A stretch of DNA of 64,000 nucleotides. Origin: Archaeoglobus sp. JdFR-37. GTDB taxonomy: Archaea > Halobacteriota > Archaeoglobi > Archaeoglobales > Archaeoglobaceae. The number at the start of each line of letters is the position of its first letter. Position 1 is the first letter of the stretch. The DNA lies in the NCBI GenBank assembly GCA_002010215.1, contig MTMY01000033.1:1-64000 (forward strand), written 5' to 3'. The notes under the pieces are model-generated. The model did no database searches and had not been told where the DNA came from. It worked only from the letters and a program-made list of their open reading frames with translations. A program made the position numbers and the translations under genes. This document shows positions 33,795-42,307 of the stretch, one piece after another.

Positions 33795-34163
33795 TCAATC
33801 AATCAGAGTTAACTCAAGTCCGAAGTCTTCAAGGATCTTGAAATCTGAATCAAGGGTTATAAGGCCGTGTCTATTCGTTATGCAAATAGTGCCTATGAAG
33901 AGGTCTCTCAAGCTCATTTCTCTACCAGATTTTTTTAGTTCCTTGTAAATATTTGCAGATATGTCCGCAGATTTTTCGTCGAAGGGTAAGCAGTCCAGAG
34001 ATCCAATCAAATTGAGTTCAACTAGTTTTGGAGTTCCCACCATTATTTCAAATCTCGTTATTGAAGTAATAAGGAAGTAGCTGTCAATAGAAAGAACCTT
34101 GTCAAGTAATTCTTTGTTTCCTCGTGCTACCTCGATAATCACGTTCGTATCAAGGACTGCCAT
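33795..34163 (-). CDS. vapC: VapC-type PIN-domain toxin
   Basis: 122 residues. PIN acidic residues are visible: MAVLDTNVIIE (first Asp), TRFEIMVG (Glu), MSLRDLFIGTI (Asp) and TLDSDFKIL (last Asp). Expected to be a metal-dependent RNase. It overlaps vapB by 25 bases and converges with the MNT gene five bases away. Confidence 0.9.
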   Translation of the reverse strand: MAVLDTNVIIEVARGNKELLDKVLSIDSYFLITSITRFEIMVGTPKLVELNLIGSLDCLPFDEKSADISANIYKELKKSGREMSLRDLFIGTICITNRHGLITLDSDFKILEDFGLELTLID

Positions 34164-34372
34164 TTCTCGAACTCACCTTTGATAGCTTCGATTTTTTTCT
34201 TGGCTTCATTGTACTCGTCCTCACTGAGCACGCCAAACATTTTGAGTAATGTATCTGAGTTACCCTTTTTTGTTTTCAGCAATTCTCTGAGTACCTCTGA
34301 GAAACTCTTATTTCCCTTTATTCTCAGGAGTTCCATGTAAACATCGTCCGCTATGGTTATAGTTTTGACCAT
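34139..34372 (-). CDS. vapB: VapB-type antitoxin
   Basis: 77 residues from ATG 34372 (the frame is open to 34426, but family members begin MVKTITIADDVYMELL). The N-terminal ribbon-helix-helix-like part is followed by SFSEVLRELLKTKKGNSDTL and a helical C-terminus that would wrap VapC. It precedes and overlaps vapC as usual. Confidence 0.85.
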   Translation of the reverse strand: MVKTITIADDVYMELLRIKGNKSFSEVLRELLKTKKGNSDTLLKMFGVLSEDEYNEAKKKIEAIKGEFEKWQSLIRT

Positions 34373-34616
34373 ATTAAACTGAGTGCACTCAATGTATTTT
34401 AGGTTTTTGTTTGATGCAAATCGCAATCTTGGCAGTTCCTTTTTTGGCAGATCGAGTAACTTTTGTTCTTATACGGTAATAAGAAGGTTAGATAAGGCAT
34501 AATAACTAAACCAACAGCTTATGAGAGATTTTGTTTGTTATTGTGAAATGAATTCTACAATTAATCTTTTGCAAATCTTCAAAAAATAATTAAATAATTA
34601 AGTTCTAAAAAACTTG

Positions 34617-35114
34617 TTACCACACTTGCACCTGTGCTGAGGTAATAGGCTGATTGCTTACTGTATCGAGCACTTTGACTTTCAATATAGATCCAGAACT
34701 AACATTGAATCCGGTGAACTCTTTAATAACAATGACATCTCCGGGATCGAATCTACTATCACTCAGTGTCGTATCTGATGTAAGCTTACCAGTTCCGTTG
34801 TATTTTGTGGTCGTTGTGTCAAAGGTTAATGTATCAAGTACTGTGTCGTTTTGATAGTATACTATTATTTTCATATTTCCGGCTGATATTGCTTCACCAC
34901 CATTGTGTGCTATAGTCATGATATCATCTGTCGAAGAACTTGATAAACTTGCTTGTGCATCACTAATTGCAAGTTGTGCTTGTGGAGCAGTTTTTGGAGC
35001 CTTGCTTCCCAGTCCGAAGACGAAACTCGCAATCACTGCCGCCAGTATAACTGTTATTGCCACCATCAGTATTACACCAATTACTGGCGAGACACCTTTC
35101 TCATCTTTCCACAT
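34617..35114 (-). CDS. Type IV pilin-like protein
   Basis: 165 residues from ATG 35114 with gggaggtgg upstream. A class III signal is clear: short basic start MWKDEKG, cleavage after KG, then VSPVIGVILMVAITVILAAV as the assembly helix. The mature part is Ser/Thr-rich beta structure (TFDTTTTKYNGTGKL, DPGDVIVIKEFTG). This is the archaeal pilin N-terminal domain group. TATA (cttaaatagg, about 35152-35163, minus strand) is nearby. No prepilin peptidase or assembly ATPase is encoded here, so assembly genes must be elsewhere. Confidence 0.88.
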   Translation of the reverse strand: MWKDEKGVSPVIGVILMVAITVILAAVIASFVFGLGSKAPKTAPQAQLAISDAQASLSSSSTDDIMTIAHNGGEAISAGNMKIIVYYQNDTVLDTLTFDTTTTKYNGTGKLTSDTTLSDSRFDPGDVIVIKEFTGFNVSSGSILKVKVLDTVSNQPITSAQVQVW

Positions 35115-35276
35115 CAAACCACCTCCCTACGTAATCATTATAATCATGTAATCCTATTTAAGCCTTTTGGTATTATAATAACAATAATGAAATCAGGTAA
35201 TTGTGGGGAAATAAATAATTTAACGTTCATTATGATTTAAAGTTACAAACTAAGGGTGAAACAAAAAGATTAGAGA

Positions 35277-35882
35277 CTAAACGTATCTGTCGCCCACATC
35301 TATTCTTTCTCCTTCAATGACTAACTCATAAAAATCACTAGGTGGTCTGAAAGGGCTCTTCTTTACTCTGATACCCTTCTTTAGTCTGAATCCTTCTGCA
35401 ATTTCCCTCAGCTCAATTACGTAATCAGATTCCTCTTCGAACATCGCAAGTATTTTTTCATCAACCAGATTTTTATCAAATGTGACGATAAGAATCTGCT
35501 CCTTTTTTCTCACAACATCTGTGATCTCCCTGAAGAGCTGGAAAACTTTTTCGGGAGAATGTAGAATTATGAGGGTGTCCAAAAGGAGGAATCCACCAAT
35601 CTTCTGTCGAGCATTACGAAGTGCAAGAGAAATTGAGAAAAGTTCGTGAAGGTTGATACCTTGCTCTGGATAGATTACAAAGGCATTTTTCAGCCATTTC
35701 CTAACGTCATGGACCATTCTCCCAGGTACGAAGATAAAGACTTCCTCTCCACTCTTCTCAGCAGTCTGAAGAAATTTGAAAACGAACTCTCTACCCAATT
35801 CACCTACTGTCTCCAGTAATACCACCCTTCCTGGTTCAATCTCTCCTATCAACTCATCCAGCTTTGCTATCGCAAAGCGCAT
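35277..35882 (-). CDS. RecA-fold protein without P-loop, partner of the KaiC-like ATPase
   Basis: 201 residues. The overall pattern recalls a RecA/KaiC fold (ELIGEIEPGRVVLLETVGELGREFVFKFLQTAEKSGEEVFIFVPG), but the Walker A position has ETVGELGRE and no GKT/S. A Walker B-like strand GGFLLLDTLIIL survives. It starts six bases after the KaiC-like gene and probably acts as its non-catalytic partner, as in FlaH-like or other regulatory pairs. The function is unknown. Confidence 0.6.
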   Translation of the reverse strand: MRFAIAKLDELIGEIEPGRVVLLETVGELGREFVFKFLQTAEKSGEEVFIFVPGRMVHDVRKWLKNAFVIYPEQGINLHELFSISLALRNARQKIGGFLLLDTLIILHSPEKVFQLFREITDVVRKKEQILIVTFDKNLVDEKILAMFEEESDYVIELREIAEGFRLKKGIRVKKSPFRPPSDFYELVIEGERIDVGDRYV

Positions 35883-35888
35883 ACCCCA

Positions 35889-36578
35889 TCACTTGAAAAG
35901 AGCAGTTTCATGCAAAACCTCTATCCCCTTCTCAGTAATTCTATATGGCCGAATCACCTCATCAAAATCAGAACCTCTGAATTTCCGTATCATAACTCCT
36001 CTTATGATTCTACCCGAGTCTGTTGAGGTTAGCAGTTCAATCACGCCACTCACAAGAAAGTCCTCGATGGTCTCTCCTGTTCTTTCGGAGGTGATTATGG
36101 TGGTGGCTCCAGTGTTTTTAAGCAGTTTTATCAGTATCAGTAAATCCCGCCTGTAGTCAGTTTCAGACTTGCTGCCCACTTCCAGCATTGTAATTGGGTC
36201 GATAACAATTCTTGATGGATTGTTTTGTTTCAATACATCTTCAATGATCGATTTGAGATTAGATACATCAAGTGTATACTCAGAGAAAAACATCTCGCTG
36301 AAGATCGTTAGGCTGCCTGCGGGGGATGCATCAACGAAAGTCACAGGAGATAAATCGAATCCAAAAACTTCCATTTCTTCAGCTATTTCATCAGCACTCT
36401 CTTCAAGAGTTATATAAAGGACATTCTCACCAGAAACAACACCCTGATACGCAAATTGAGATGCAAGAGTTGTTTTTCCACTTCCTGGGCCACCCTTAAC
36501 TAAATAAGATTTCCCCTTTATTAGGCCTCCGTTAAGCATGTTATCCAGCCCAGGTATCCCGATTGAAATTCTTTCCAT
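35889..36578 (-). CDS. KaiC-like RecA-superfamily ATPase
   Basis: 229 residues from ATG 36578, preceded by ggtgg. The KaiC domain is complete: GIPGLDNMLNGGL (8-20), Walker A GGPGSGKTT (29-37), EESADEIAEEMEVFGFDL, and Walker B IVIDPITML. Archaeal single-domain KaiC proteins are signalling or motility regulators rather than clock parts. The neighbouring pilin suggests a link with surface structures, but this is only context. Confidence 0.88.
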   Translation of the reverse strand: MERISIGIPGLDNMLNGGLIKGKSYLVKGGPGSGKTTLASQFAYQGVVSGENVLYITLEESADEIAEEMEVFGFDLSPVTFVDASPAGSLTIFSEMFFSEYTLDVSNLKSIIEDVLKQNNPSRIVIDPITMLEVGSKSETDYRRDLLILIKLLKNTGATTIITSERTGETIEDFLVSGVIELLTSTDSGRIIRGVMIRKFRGSDFDEVIRPYRITEKGIEVLHETALFK

Positions 36579-36713
36579 CAGCCACACCACCCAATTCCTT
36601 ATACATTGTTCAAACCTCTTATTGAGCATCCTCATTATATGTTTGAGTAGTAAACATAGAAAACTCTTTCGCAGATGGAAAACATTCATAACCTTCCAAG
36701 ACAGTTGTAGAAT

Positions 36714-37058
36714 ATGCGAAGAATTGAGATATATACTATTGAAGATGCTAAAAGAGACCTTGATAAGGGCGATAGCAATTCAGAAGTTGCTCTAAGAAAA
36801 TGGGAATCAATTCTAGATGCCCTCAGAGCTGTGGAGGAAACAGCAGTTCAGATGACCTCCTTCTGCTTGAAGTACATGGATAAGGGCTGCCAAGGTTGCC
36901 CAATTCTCAACTATGATTATCCATGCGGACACCCCTACGCCTCATTTACCCTCTTTTATCAGGAATTGAGGAAGTTAAGGATGATCTCCGAAAACCTTTA
37001 TGCAATACTAATGGCAATTTATAGAGATGACATGGATACCCGAAAGGATTTTGTTTGA
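36714..37058 (+). CDS. Uncharacterised four-cysteine protein
   Basis: 114 residues, helical, with four cysteines at 51, 59, 62 and 71 (CLKYMDKGCQGCPILNYDYP then CGHP), a possible metal or Fe-S site. No family is recognised. It is divergent from the KaiC-like gene and ends one base before the ModE-like gene's stop on the other strand. Codon use looks normal for the region, so it is likely a real gene. Confidence 0.65.
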   Translation: MRRIEIYTIEDAKRDLDKGDSNSEVALRKWESILDALRAVEETAVQMTSFCLKYMDKGCQGCPILNYDYPCGHPYASFTLFYQELRKLRMISENLYAILMAIYRDDMDTRKDFV

Positions 37059-37601
37059 TTACTCTCTAGCCACCATCACTTCAGTCGCTTTGATTACGGC
37101 ATAGACTTTCTCGCCCTCCCTCAGTTCAAGCTCCTCGGCGGCCTCTTTCGTAATAACAGCCTTAATCACACAGGGCTGTGAAACCTCTATTTCAACCTTT
37201 GCAGCAATTCCGTCAACCTCTATTTTCCTCACAACACCTTCTATCTTATTCCTCGCAGATATTTTCAATCCTATCGCCTCCCAGAAGCTGTCATAATCTC
37301 TGCCGACATCTTCAATATATTTCTCGATCCTTCTATACTGCCTGAGAACTCTTTCACCAAATTCTGTTAGCTCTGCTCTGCCCCCTTTTGCTCCTCCCCT
37401 TCTTGCATCAACAACTTTCGTTCCAAGGACTTCCTCCATTCTCTTCAGATAGTTCCAGACATAACGGTAAGACATACCAAGCTTTTCAGCGGCTTTGGAG
37501 ATGGAACCGTATTCCTTTATGGCTGAGAGTATCTCTGCTCCGCCTTTTCCAAGTAAATGTTCCCCATCTTTCTCAAGCCAGACTCGCCATGCAACCTTCA
37601 T
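37059..37601 (-). CDS. ModE-like regulator (winged HTH + TOBE)
   Basis: 180 residues from ATG 37601. The N-terminal LysR-like winged helix of ModE is visible (AILSAIKEYGSISKAAEKLGMSYRYVWNYLKRMEEVLG) with the following RGGAKGGRAELTEFG. A single molbindin TOBE domain forms the C-terminus (SARNKIEGVVRKIEVDGIAAKVEIEV). Bacterial ModE has two TOBE modules, so this is a short form. It is the last gene of the tup operon and likely senses tungstate or molybdate. Confidence 0.88.
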   Translation of the reverse strand: MKVAWRVWLEKDGEHLLGKGGAEILSAIKEYGSISKAAEKLGMSYRYVWNYLKRMEEVLGTKVVDARRGGAKGGRAELTEFGERVLRQYRRIEKYIEDVGRDYDSFWEAIGLKISARNKIEGVVRKIEVDGIAAKVEIEVSQPCVIKAVITKEAAEELELREGEKVYAVIKATEVMVARE

Positions 37602-37608
37602 GCAATAT

Positions 37609-38322
37609 CTAAAAGTAAGTTTCACCCATTATGAATCTTTTTGTCATCTCTTTCTCTGGACTTTCAAAAATCTGTTTTACGCTGCCAACTTCTACCAGCT
37701 CACCAGAATTCAAATATGCAACCATATTTGCAAGTCTTTTAGCTTGAAAGAGGTTATGGGTGGCCATAACAACGGTAACACCATCATCCGTAATTTCCTT
37801 GATGATTGCCTCAATCATCTGAACGTTCCCAGCATCAAGATTTGCTGTTGGTTCATCCAACACAAGAACTTCTGTTTCAAGAACGAGAGCTCTAGCTAGA
37901 GCTACTCTCTGCTGTTCTCCTCCGCTGAGTTTTTTCGCATTCTTTTTTCTCAGCTCATAAAGGCCGACAAGCTCGAGAACGCTATTTACTCTGCTTTCGA
38001 CTTCCCGGCTACTCAACCCCCGGATTCTGAGGCCATATGCCACATTATCAAAGACTGAGGTATTGAACATCACAGGTTTCTGGAACACCATGGTGATACG
38101 TTTCCTCAAATCCTCCTGATTCTTCCTGACGTCGATGTCATTGAGGTAATACTCACCGGAGTAATCGGTTTCCAACATGGAAATTATCCTGAGCAAAGTA
38201 GTTTTACCGGCTCCACTGCTCCCGATGATGGCAAACACATCACCCTTCTTTATCTCGAGGCTCACGTCCCTCAGCGCCTCAGTTTCTCCATACCTCTTTG
38301 TTATTCCTACTAGCCTAATCAT
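37609..38322 (-). CDS. tupC: Tungstate ABC transporter ATP-binding protein
   Basis: 237 residues from ATG 38322 (ATGA overlap with tupB). Walker A GSSGAGKTT, Q-loop VFQKPVMF, signature LSGGEQQRVALARAL, Walker B VLVLDEPTANLD and switch His in MATHNLF are all present. It lacks the TOBE extension of ModC, as TupC does. Specificity is inferred from the TupA neighbour. Confidence 0.92.
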   Translation of the reverse strand: MIRLVGITKRYGETEALRDVSLEIKKGDVFAIIGSSGAGKTTLLRIISMLETDYSGEYYLNDIDVRKNQEDLRKRITMVFQKPVMFNTSVFDNVAYGLRIRGLSSREVESRVNSVLELVGLYELRKKNAKKLSGGEQQRVALARALVLETEVLVLDEPTANLDAGNVQMIEAIIKEITDDGVTVVMATHNLFQAKRLANMVAYLNSGELVEVGSVKQIFESPEKEMTKRFIMGETYF

Positions 38323-39038
38323 TTCAACACCCATCGGCTCTGCAGGAAGTTAGATACGGTCGTAATGACAAAGACTATCCCAAGCAGGATCATTCCAAGA
38401 GCTATGGCTATGTCTATATCTCCTCTGGCCACATACATCTGAATCGATGTTGTTAGTACTCTGGTGTTCAGGGCTCCCCCTCTGACAAAAATATTTCCGC
38501 CCACCATGAGGGCTATTCCGAGTTCTGCAATGGCTCTGTTGAAGGCTGCGATAACAGCAAGCAAAACTCCTGCCGAAGCCTCTCTAATAACCTTCAGCGT
38601 CGCCTCAGCTCTGCTAGCTCCCAGTGTAAGTGCAAGCTCTCTAATCTCCCTCTCAACACTCTCAATTGAACTTGCTGTAAAGCTCACAACTATCGGCAAA
38701 ATCAATAGCATCTGTCCAAAACTTATGCCCATTTCCGTATAAAGGAGCTTTAAAGAGCCAAGAGGCCCTGCTGGAGCCAAAATAAGGTAAAGAATTAACC
38801 CCATAACTACGGTGGGAATCCCGAGCATGCCGTTGAAAAACGATCTCAGCACATTTCTGCCTCTGAATGTGGATATTCCCAGTGCAACACCTGTCGGGAT
38901 TCCGATTATGGCAGCCATTAGCGTGGCGATACCGGAAACTTTTATGCTTCTCAGTGCTATGTCTGCAACCTCTACGTCAAGAGATGCTATCATCTCAAAG
39001 GCTCCTTCAATTCCCTTGAGTACGTATTCCCAAGTCAT
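38319..39038 (-). CDS. tupB: Tungstate ABC transporter permease
   Basis: 239 residues, about five membrane helices. The EAA-type loop is ELALTLGASRAEATLKVIREA. FNRAIAELGIALMVGGNI matches TupB permeases. It starts nine bases after tupA. Confidence 0.92.
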   Translation of the reverse strand: MTWEYVLKGIEGAFEMIASLDVEVADIALRSIKVSGIATLMAAIIGIPTGVALGISTFRGRNVLRSFFNGMLGIPTVVMGLILYLILAPAGPLGSLKLLYTEMGISFGQMLLILPIVVSFTASSIESVEREIRELALTLGASRAEATLKVIREASAGVLLAVIAAFNRAIAELGIALMVGGNIFVRGGALNTRVLTTSIQMYVARGDIDIAIALGMILLGIVFVITTVSNFLQSRWVLK

Positions 39039-39047
39039 GGTCCAATA

Positions 39048-40040
39048 TCAAGTTTGGTTAACCTCGAAAAAGGTCAGTGATGACTGATATCTGTACCTCT
39101 GGGGACATTCAGTGAGCTTATCACCATCTTCTATTAAGCCATAGCGGAGGATCCAGTCGTATATCGGTTCTTCCTTCTTTTCCAGTACACTCACGATCGG
39201 GAAGAAGAGGGGTTTGTCGTACTGATCGACTCCAAATTGGCCAATTATCTTCTGACCTTCTCGGCTTGTTAGCCATTTGGCGAGCAGTATTGCCCCTTCA
39301 AAGTCCTTCTGGAACTTTTCCGGGTTGACGATTATTATGGCATAGATGTTTATCAGCTCCTCTCCTTTGTCAACGAGAGCTTCTAAGCTGATCAGACCGT
39401 CCTTTCTGAATTTCAGATATGTTCCAGTATCTGATAGAGTGTATCCGCCCACATTGTTGGCGTAGTTGAGCGTAGCCCCCATTCCTGTTCCGGTTCTTCT
39501 GAACCAGTTTTCTTCCTTGACCTCAACATAGTCAAAACCTGCCATTTTCCACAAAGCCTTCTCTTTTGTGTTAGTTCCGGATCCATCGTCTCTGGACACC
39601 CAGATCGCCTTCCCTGATCTGCCTGCCTCAGCAATCTTCTTAAGAGCTTCGACAGGTGAGAGACCCTTTATCTCTGCTGGGTCTTCTGGTGGACCCACTA
39701 TAACAAAGAAATTGTATGCGAAAATCTTTCTGTTCACTCCATATCCTTCTTCCATGAACTTTACTTCCTTGCTTCTGGCGTGCACCATTATTGCATCGCT
39801 GGCACCATTTTTAGCATCTTGAATTGCTGCACCGGTTCCTTTTGGGATGAAGTGGAGCTCTATCCCGTATTTTTCCTTGAATGCTGGAGCAATTGCCTCT
39901 TCAAGCAAACCAGTATCATATAGGCTAGTAGTTGTAGAGATTGTTAGCACTCTAGTTTGATTTTGATGCTGGACCTGCAATACCCAAGCAATGCTTATTA
40001 CGAATACTATTAAGAGTATGGCTACCAATACTCTTTTCAT
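39048..40040 (-). CDS. tupA: Tungstate-binding protein TupA-like
   Basis: 330 residues from ATG 40040 (ggtga seven bases upstream). A signal peptide or N-terminal anchor spans about residues 4-22. The mature start has the TupA hallmark ISTTTSLYDTGLLEE (oxyanion-binding TTTS), then KGTGAAIQDAKNGASDAIMVHA and WVSRDDGSGTNTKE. Archaeoglobales depend on tungsten or molybdenum pterin enzymes, so uptake is expected. The operon is tupA-tupB-tupC-modE. Confidence 0.92.
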   Translation of the reverse strand: MKRVLVAILLIVFVISIAWVLQVQHQNQTRVLTISTTTSLYDTGLLEEAIAPAFKEKYGIELHFIPKGTGAAIQDAKNGASDAIMVHARSKEVKFMEEGYGVNRKIFAYNFFVIVGPPEDPAEIKGLSPVEALKKIAEAGRSGKAIWVSRDDGSGTNTKEKALWKMAGFDYVEVKEENWFRRTGTGMGATLNYANNVGGYTLSDTGTYLKFRKDGLISLEALVDKGEELINIYAIIIVNPEKFQKDFEGAILLAKWLTSREGQKIIGQFGVDQYDKPLFFPIVSVLEKKEEPIYDWILRYGLIEDGDKLTECPQRYRYQSSLTFFEVNQT

Positions 40041-40048
40041 CAACTCAC

Positions 40049-40084
40049 CGATATGTACGACTATGCATAACGATAAAAATATTT
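40049..40084 (-). promoter_or_regulatory. tupA promoter with imperfect palindromic box
   Basis: CGATATG (40049-40055) and CATAACG (40066-40072) form an imperfect inverted repeat downstream of a TATA-like stretch (about 40074-40084, minus strand), a repressor position. The part tatgcataacg (40062-40072) recurs as tatgcatatcg at 40149-40159. Confidence 0.5.
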
Positions 40085-40148
40085 CGGTTGTTTATACATT
40101 ACTCCAGTTTCCGATCATTCTAGAATGTAGTGGATAAAACGTCTAAAG

Positions 40149-40173
40149 TATGCATATCGGTAATATTAAATAC
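40149..40173 (+). promoter_or_regulatory. Shared box and TATA upstream of the HTH-CBS gene
   Basis: tatgcatatcg (40149-40159), 10 of 11 bases identical to the tupA promoter box, sits just upstream of a TATA box (aatattaaatac, about 40162-40173). ATG 40196 would be nearly leaderless. Confidence 0.5.
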
Positions 40174-40195
40174 TGGACAGTTGAAAGCGTAGCAA

Positions 40196-40750
40196 ATGAT
40201 CTTTGAAGTGGATGAGATAAAACGTCGCCGCAAAAAACTTGGTATTACCCAGAAGAGGTTGGCGGAACTCGTTGGAGTGAGTCAGCCATTAATAGCGAGG
40301 ATAGAGAGTGGAGACATCGACCCAAAGCTATCTCTCGTCAAGAAAATTTTTGAAGTGCTTGAGGAGCTTGAAGGAAAGCATGTTACTGCCCGTTCAATAA
40401 TGAATTCTCCAGTCATTTCAGTCCCTCCTGACGCAAATCTCAGAGAAGCAATAGAGATCATGAGACGAGATAACATTTCTCAGATACCTGTTATGGATTC
40501 AGGCAGGGTTCTAGGAAGCATAACTGAGAGCTCGGTCGTCAGGATTATCCTTGCCAGAGGACTTGAGGGGGTTGAAAGCTTGAAAGTAAGGGAAGTTATG
40601 GAAGACCCTTTGCCGACTGTTGAGGCAGAGGAGAAACTAGAAACTATATCGAGAATCCTTCTTTCAAATCCGGCTGTTCTGGTGATGGAAAACGGTAAAA
40701 TAGTGGGAATTATTACCAAACACGACGTCATGAAGGTGATGGGTAAATGA
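40196..40750 (+). CDS. XRE-type HTH regulator with two CBS domains
   Basis: 184 residues. The HTH is at about 5-55 (IKRRRKKLGITQKRLAELVGVSQPLIARIESG), followed by a CBS pair (ARSIMNSPVISVPPDANLREA and VREVMEDPLPTVEAEEKL). CBS domains bind adenylates such as AMP, ATP or SAM. It is divergent from tupA with a shared promoter box, so it could regulate tup and its own long operon. It overlaps the next gene by four bases. Confidence 0.88.
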   Translation: MIFEVDEIKRRRKKLGITQKRLAELVGVSQPLIARIESGDIDPKLSLVKKIFEVLEELEGKHVTARSIMNSPVISVPPDANLREAIEIMRRDNISQIPVMDSGRVLGSITESSVVRIILARGLEGVESLKVREVMEDPLPTVEAEEKLETISRILLSNPAVLVMENGKIVGIITKHDVMKVMGK

Positions 40751-41367
40751 GCATGAAGCTGATTTTCTGGCATGGAATGGCAGATGAGGACAAAATAGAA
40801 TACCTCAAGAAATTTAGTGTGGCCATAATAGGAAGCAGAATGCTCATGGAGCTTCTCTGGAGGGGTGGGGTTGGCTGTATAAGGTATATTGGCGATTACA
40901 TAACCCCAAATGATGCCAGAATAGATTCAACAATTCACCCTCTTGAGGCCAATGACTATGATGTTGTTCACCCTATGAGTACAGATTCGTGTGTTATCAG
41001 CTACCCTTATCCTTGGGATTACAGAGAGCTCAAAAGGCAGTTGAAGGGAATAGATGTGGTTGTAGCTCACAAACATATGGAGGTGGCTGCCAGAATCGCT
41101 GAAGAGCTTGGCGTCCCCTTCATTCCGGACATCATCACGACCTTTCTCCCTGATGGCGTATCTTTCTTTGATGTAGAATATCCCCGGATCAAACTTGACC
41201 CCATCAGTTATGCTCTCACATGCTCAATTCAGGCCGGAGAGATCATGAGAATATTCACCGGATACCATCTCCCTGCCATTGCTCCAACAGCATATGTGGT
41301 GGACACACGAATAGAGAATTATTTAAAGAGGATTCAACTGAGGATTAGGGATGAAGGTGAAGATTAG
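40747..41367 (+). CDS. Degenerate ThiF/MoeB-like (E1-like) protein
   Basis: 206 residues. The pattern resembles the Rossmann core of the ThiF family (VAIIGSRMLMELLWRGGVGCIRYIGDYITPNDARI, ending with AGEIMRIFTGYHLPAIAPTAYVVD), but the GxGxxG nucleotide loop is IIGSRM, and the catalytic Cys and zinc CX2C pairs are absent. It may be a non-adenylating relative. It overlaps both neighbours and directly precedes the beta-RFAP synthase gene, so a role in methanopterin synthesis is possible but unproven. Confidence 0.55.
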   Translation: MSMKLIFWHGMADEDKIEYLKKFSVAIIGSRMLMELLWRGGVGCIRYIGDYITPNDARIDSTIHPLEANDYDVVHPMSTDSCVISYPYPWDYRELKRQLKGIDVVVAHKHMEVAARIAEELGVPFIPDIITTFLPDGVSFFDVEYPRIKLDPISYALTCSIQAGEIMRIFTGYHLPAIAPTAYVVDTRIENYLKRIQLRIRDEGED

Positions 41368-42307
41368 AACACCTTCCAGAATTCACATCAGTCTTATAGA
41401 CCTCAATGGCGCTCTCGGCAGAGTGGACGGAGGTGTGGGTTTAGCACTTGAAGAACCATTCATTGAAATAATTGCTGAGGAGGCAGACGAATCTGAAGGT
41501 GTAATTGTCGAAGGATCGAAAAACGAGCGGTATAGAGATGTAGCGAAGAAAGTTTCTTCTATTTTCAATTCTGGAGGTTTAAAACTCAGAGTTCTTCACG
41601 AATATGAACCACATATAGGACTTGGAAGTGGGACGCAAATCTCTCTTGCTGTGGCAAAGGCCTATGCGGAGATTTACAGGATTGATAAAAGTGTTGAGGA
41701 ACTAGCATACATAGTGGGTAGAGGGGGGACGTCCGGGATTGGCGTGGCAGCCTTTAGGGTAGGTGGTTTTGTTGTTGATGGTGGACACTCCAGAAACGAG
41801 AAAAAGGATTTTCTACCATCTTCTGCCAGCAAAGCGACACCGCCTCCCCTGATATCTCGACTCGAGTTTCCTGACTGGAAGATTTTTCTGGCTGTCCCCA
41901 GCAAGAAGGGGTTTTATGGTCACAAGGAGGTCAATCTCTTTCAAGAAAACTGCCCTATTCCCTTGGAAGAGGTCAGAGAACTCGCTCATCTAATTCTAAT
42001 GAAACTGCTCCCCTCAGTTGTAGAGGAAGATGTCCAGACTTTTGGCGATGCTCTGTGGAGGATTCAGCACCTAGGGTTCAAAAAGGTCGAAGTGGATCAA
42101 TATGGCGAGAAAATCTGGAATGTGATGGGGGAGGCAAGAGAAGTTTTTCCTGCTGTGGGTATGAGTTCAACAGGCCCCACCGTTTACTGCATCTCTGATT
42201 CGGGAAGAAAGAAAGATCTTGAATCTATATTTAAAGAGGCCGAAATGAACTTTGTGGTTTTCGAAACTGTCGCAAGGAACAGGGGGGCCGACATTGAGCG
42301 AATATAG
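41351..42307 (+). CDS. Beta-ribofuranosylaminobenzene 5'-phosphate synthase
   Basis: 318 residues, GHMP-kinase fold. Signatures: RTPSRIHISLIDLNGALGRVDGGVGLALEEP, HIGLGSGTQISLAVAKAYAEIY, GRGGTSGIGVAAFRVGGFVVDGGH and GMSSTGPTVYCISD. It condenses 4-hydroxybenzoate (or p-aminobenzoate) with PRPP, losing CO2, as the first committed step to tetrahydromethanopterin. It overlaps the ThiF-like gene by 17 bases and nop5 by 14. Confidence 0.93.
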   Translation: MKVKIRTPSRIHISLIDLNGALGRVDGGVGLALEEPFIEIIAEEADESEGVIVEGSKNERYRDVAKKVSSIFNSGGLKLRVLHEYEPHIGLGSGTQISLAVAKAYAEIYRIDKSVEELAYIVGRGGTSGIGVAAFRVGGFVVDGGHSRNEKKDFLPSSASKATPPPLISRLEFPDWKIFLAVPSKKGFYGHKEVNLFQENCPIPLEEVRELAHLILMKLLPSVVEEDVQTFGDALWRIQHLGFKKVEVDQYGEKIWNVMGEAREVFPAVGMSSTGPTVYCISDSGRKKDLESIFKEAEMNFVVFETVARNRGADIERI

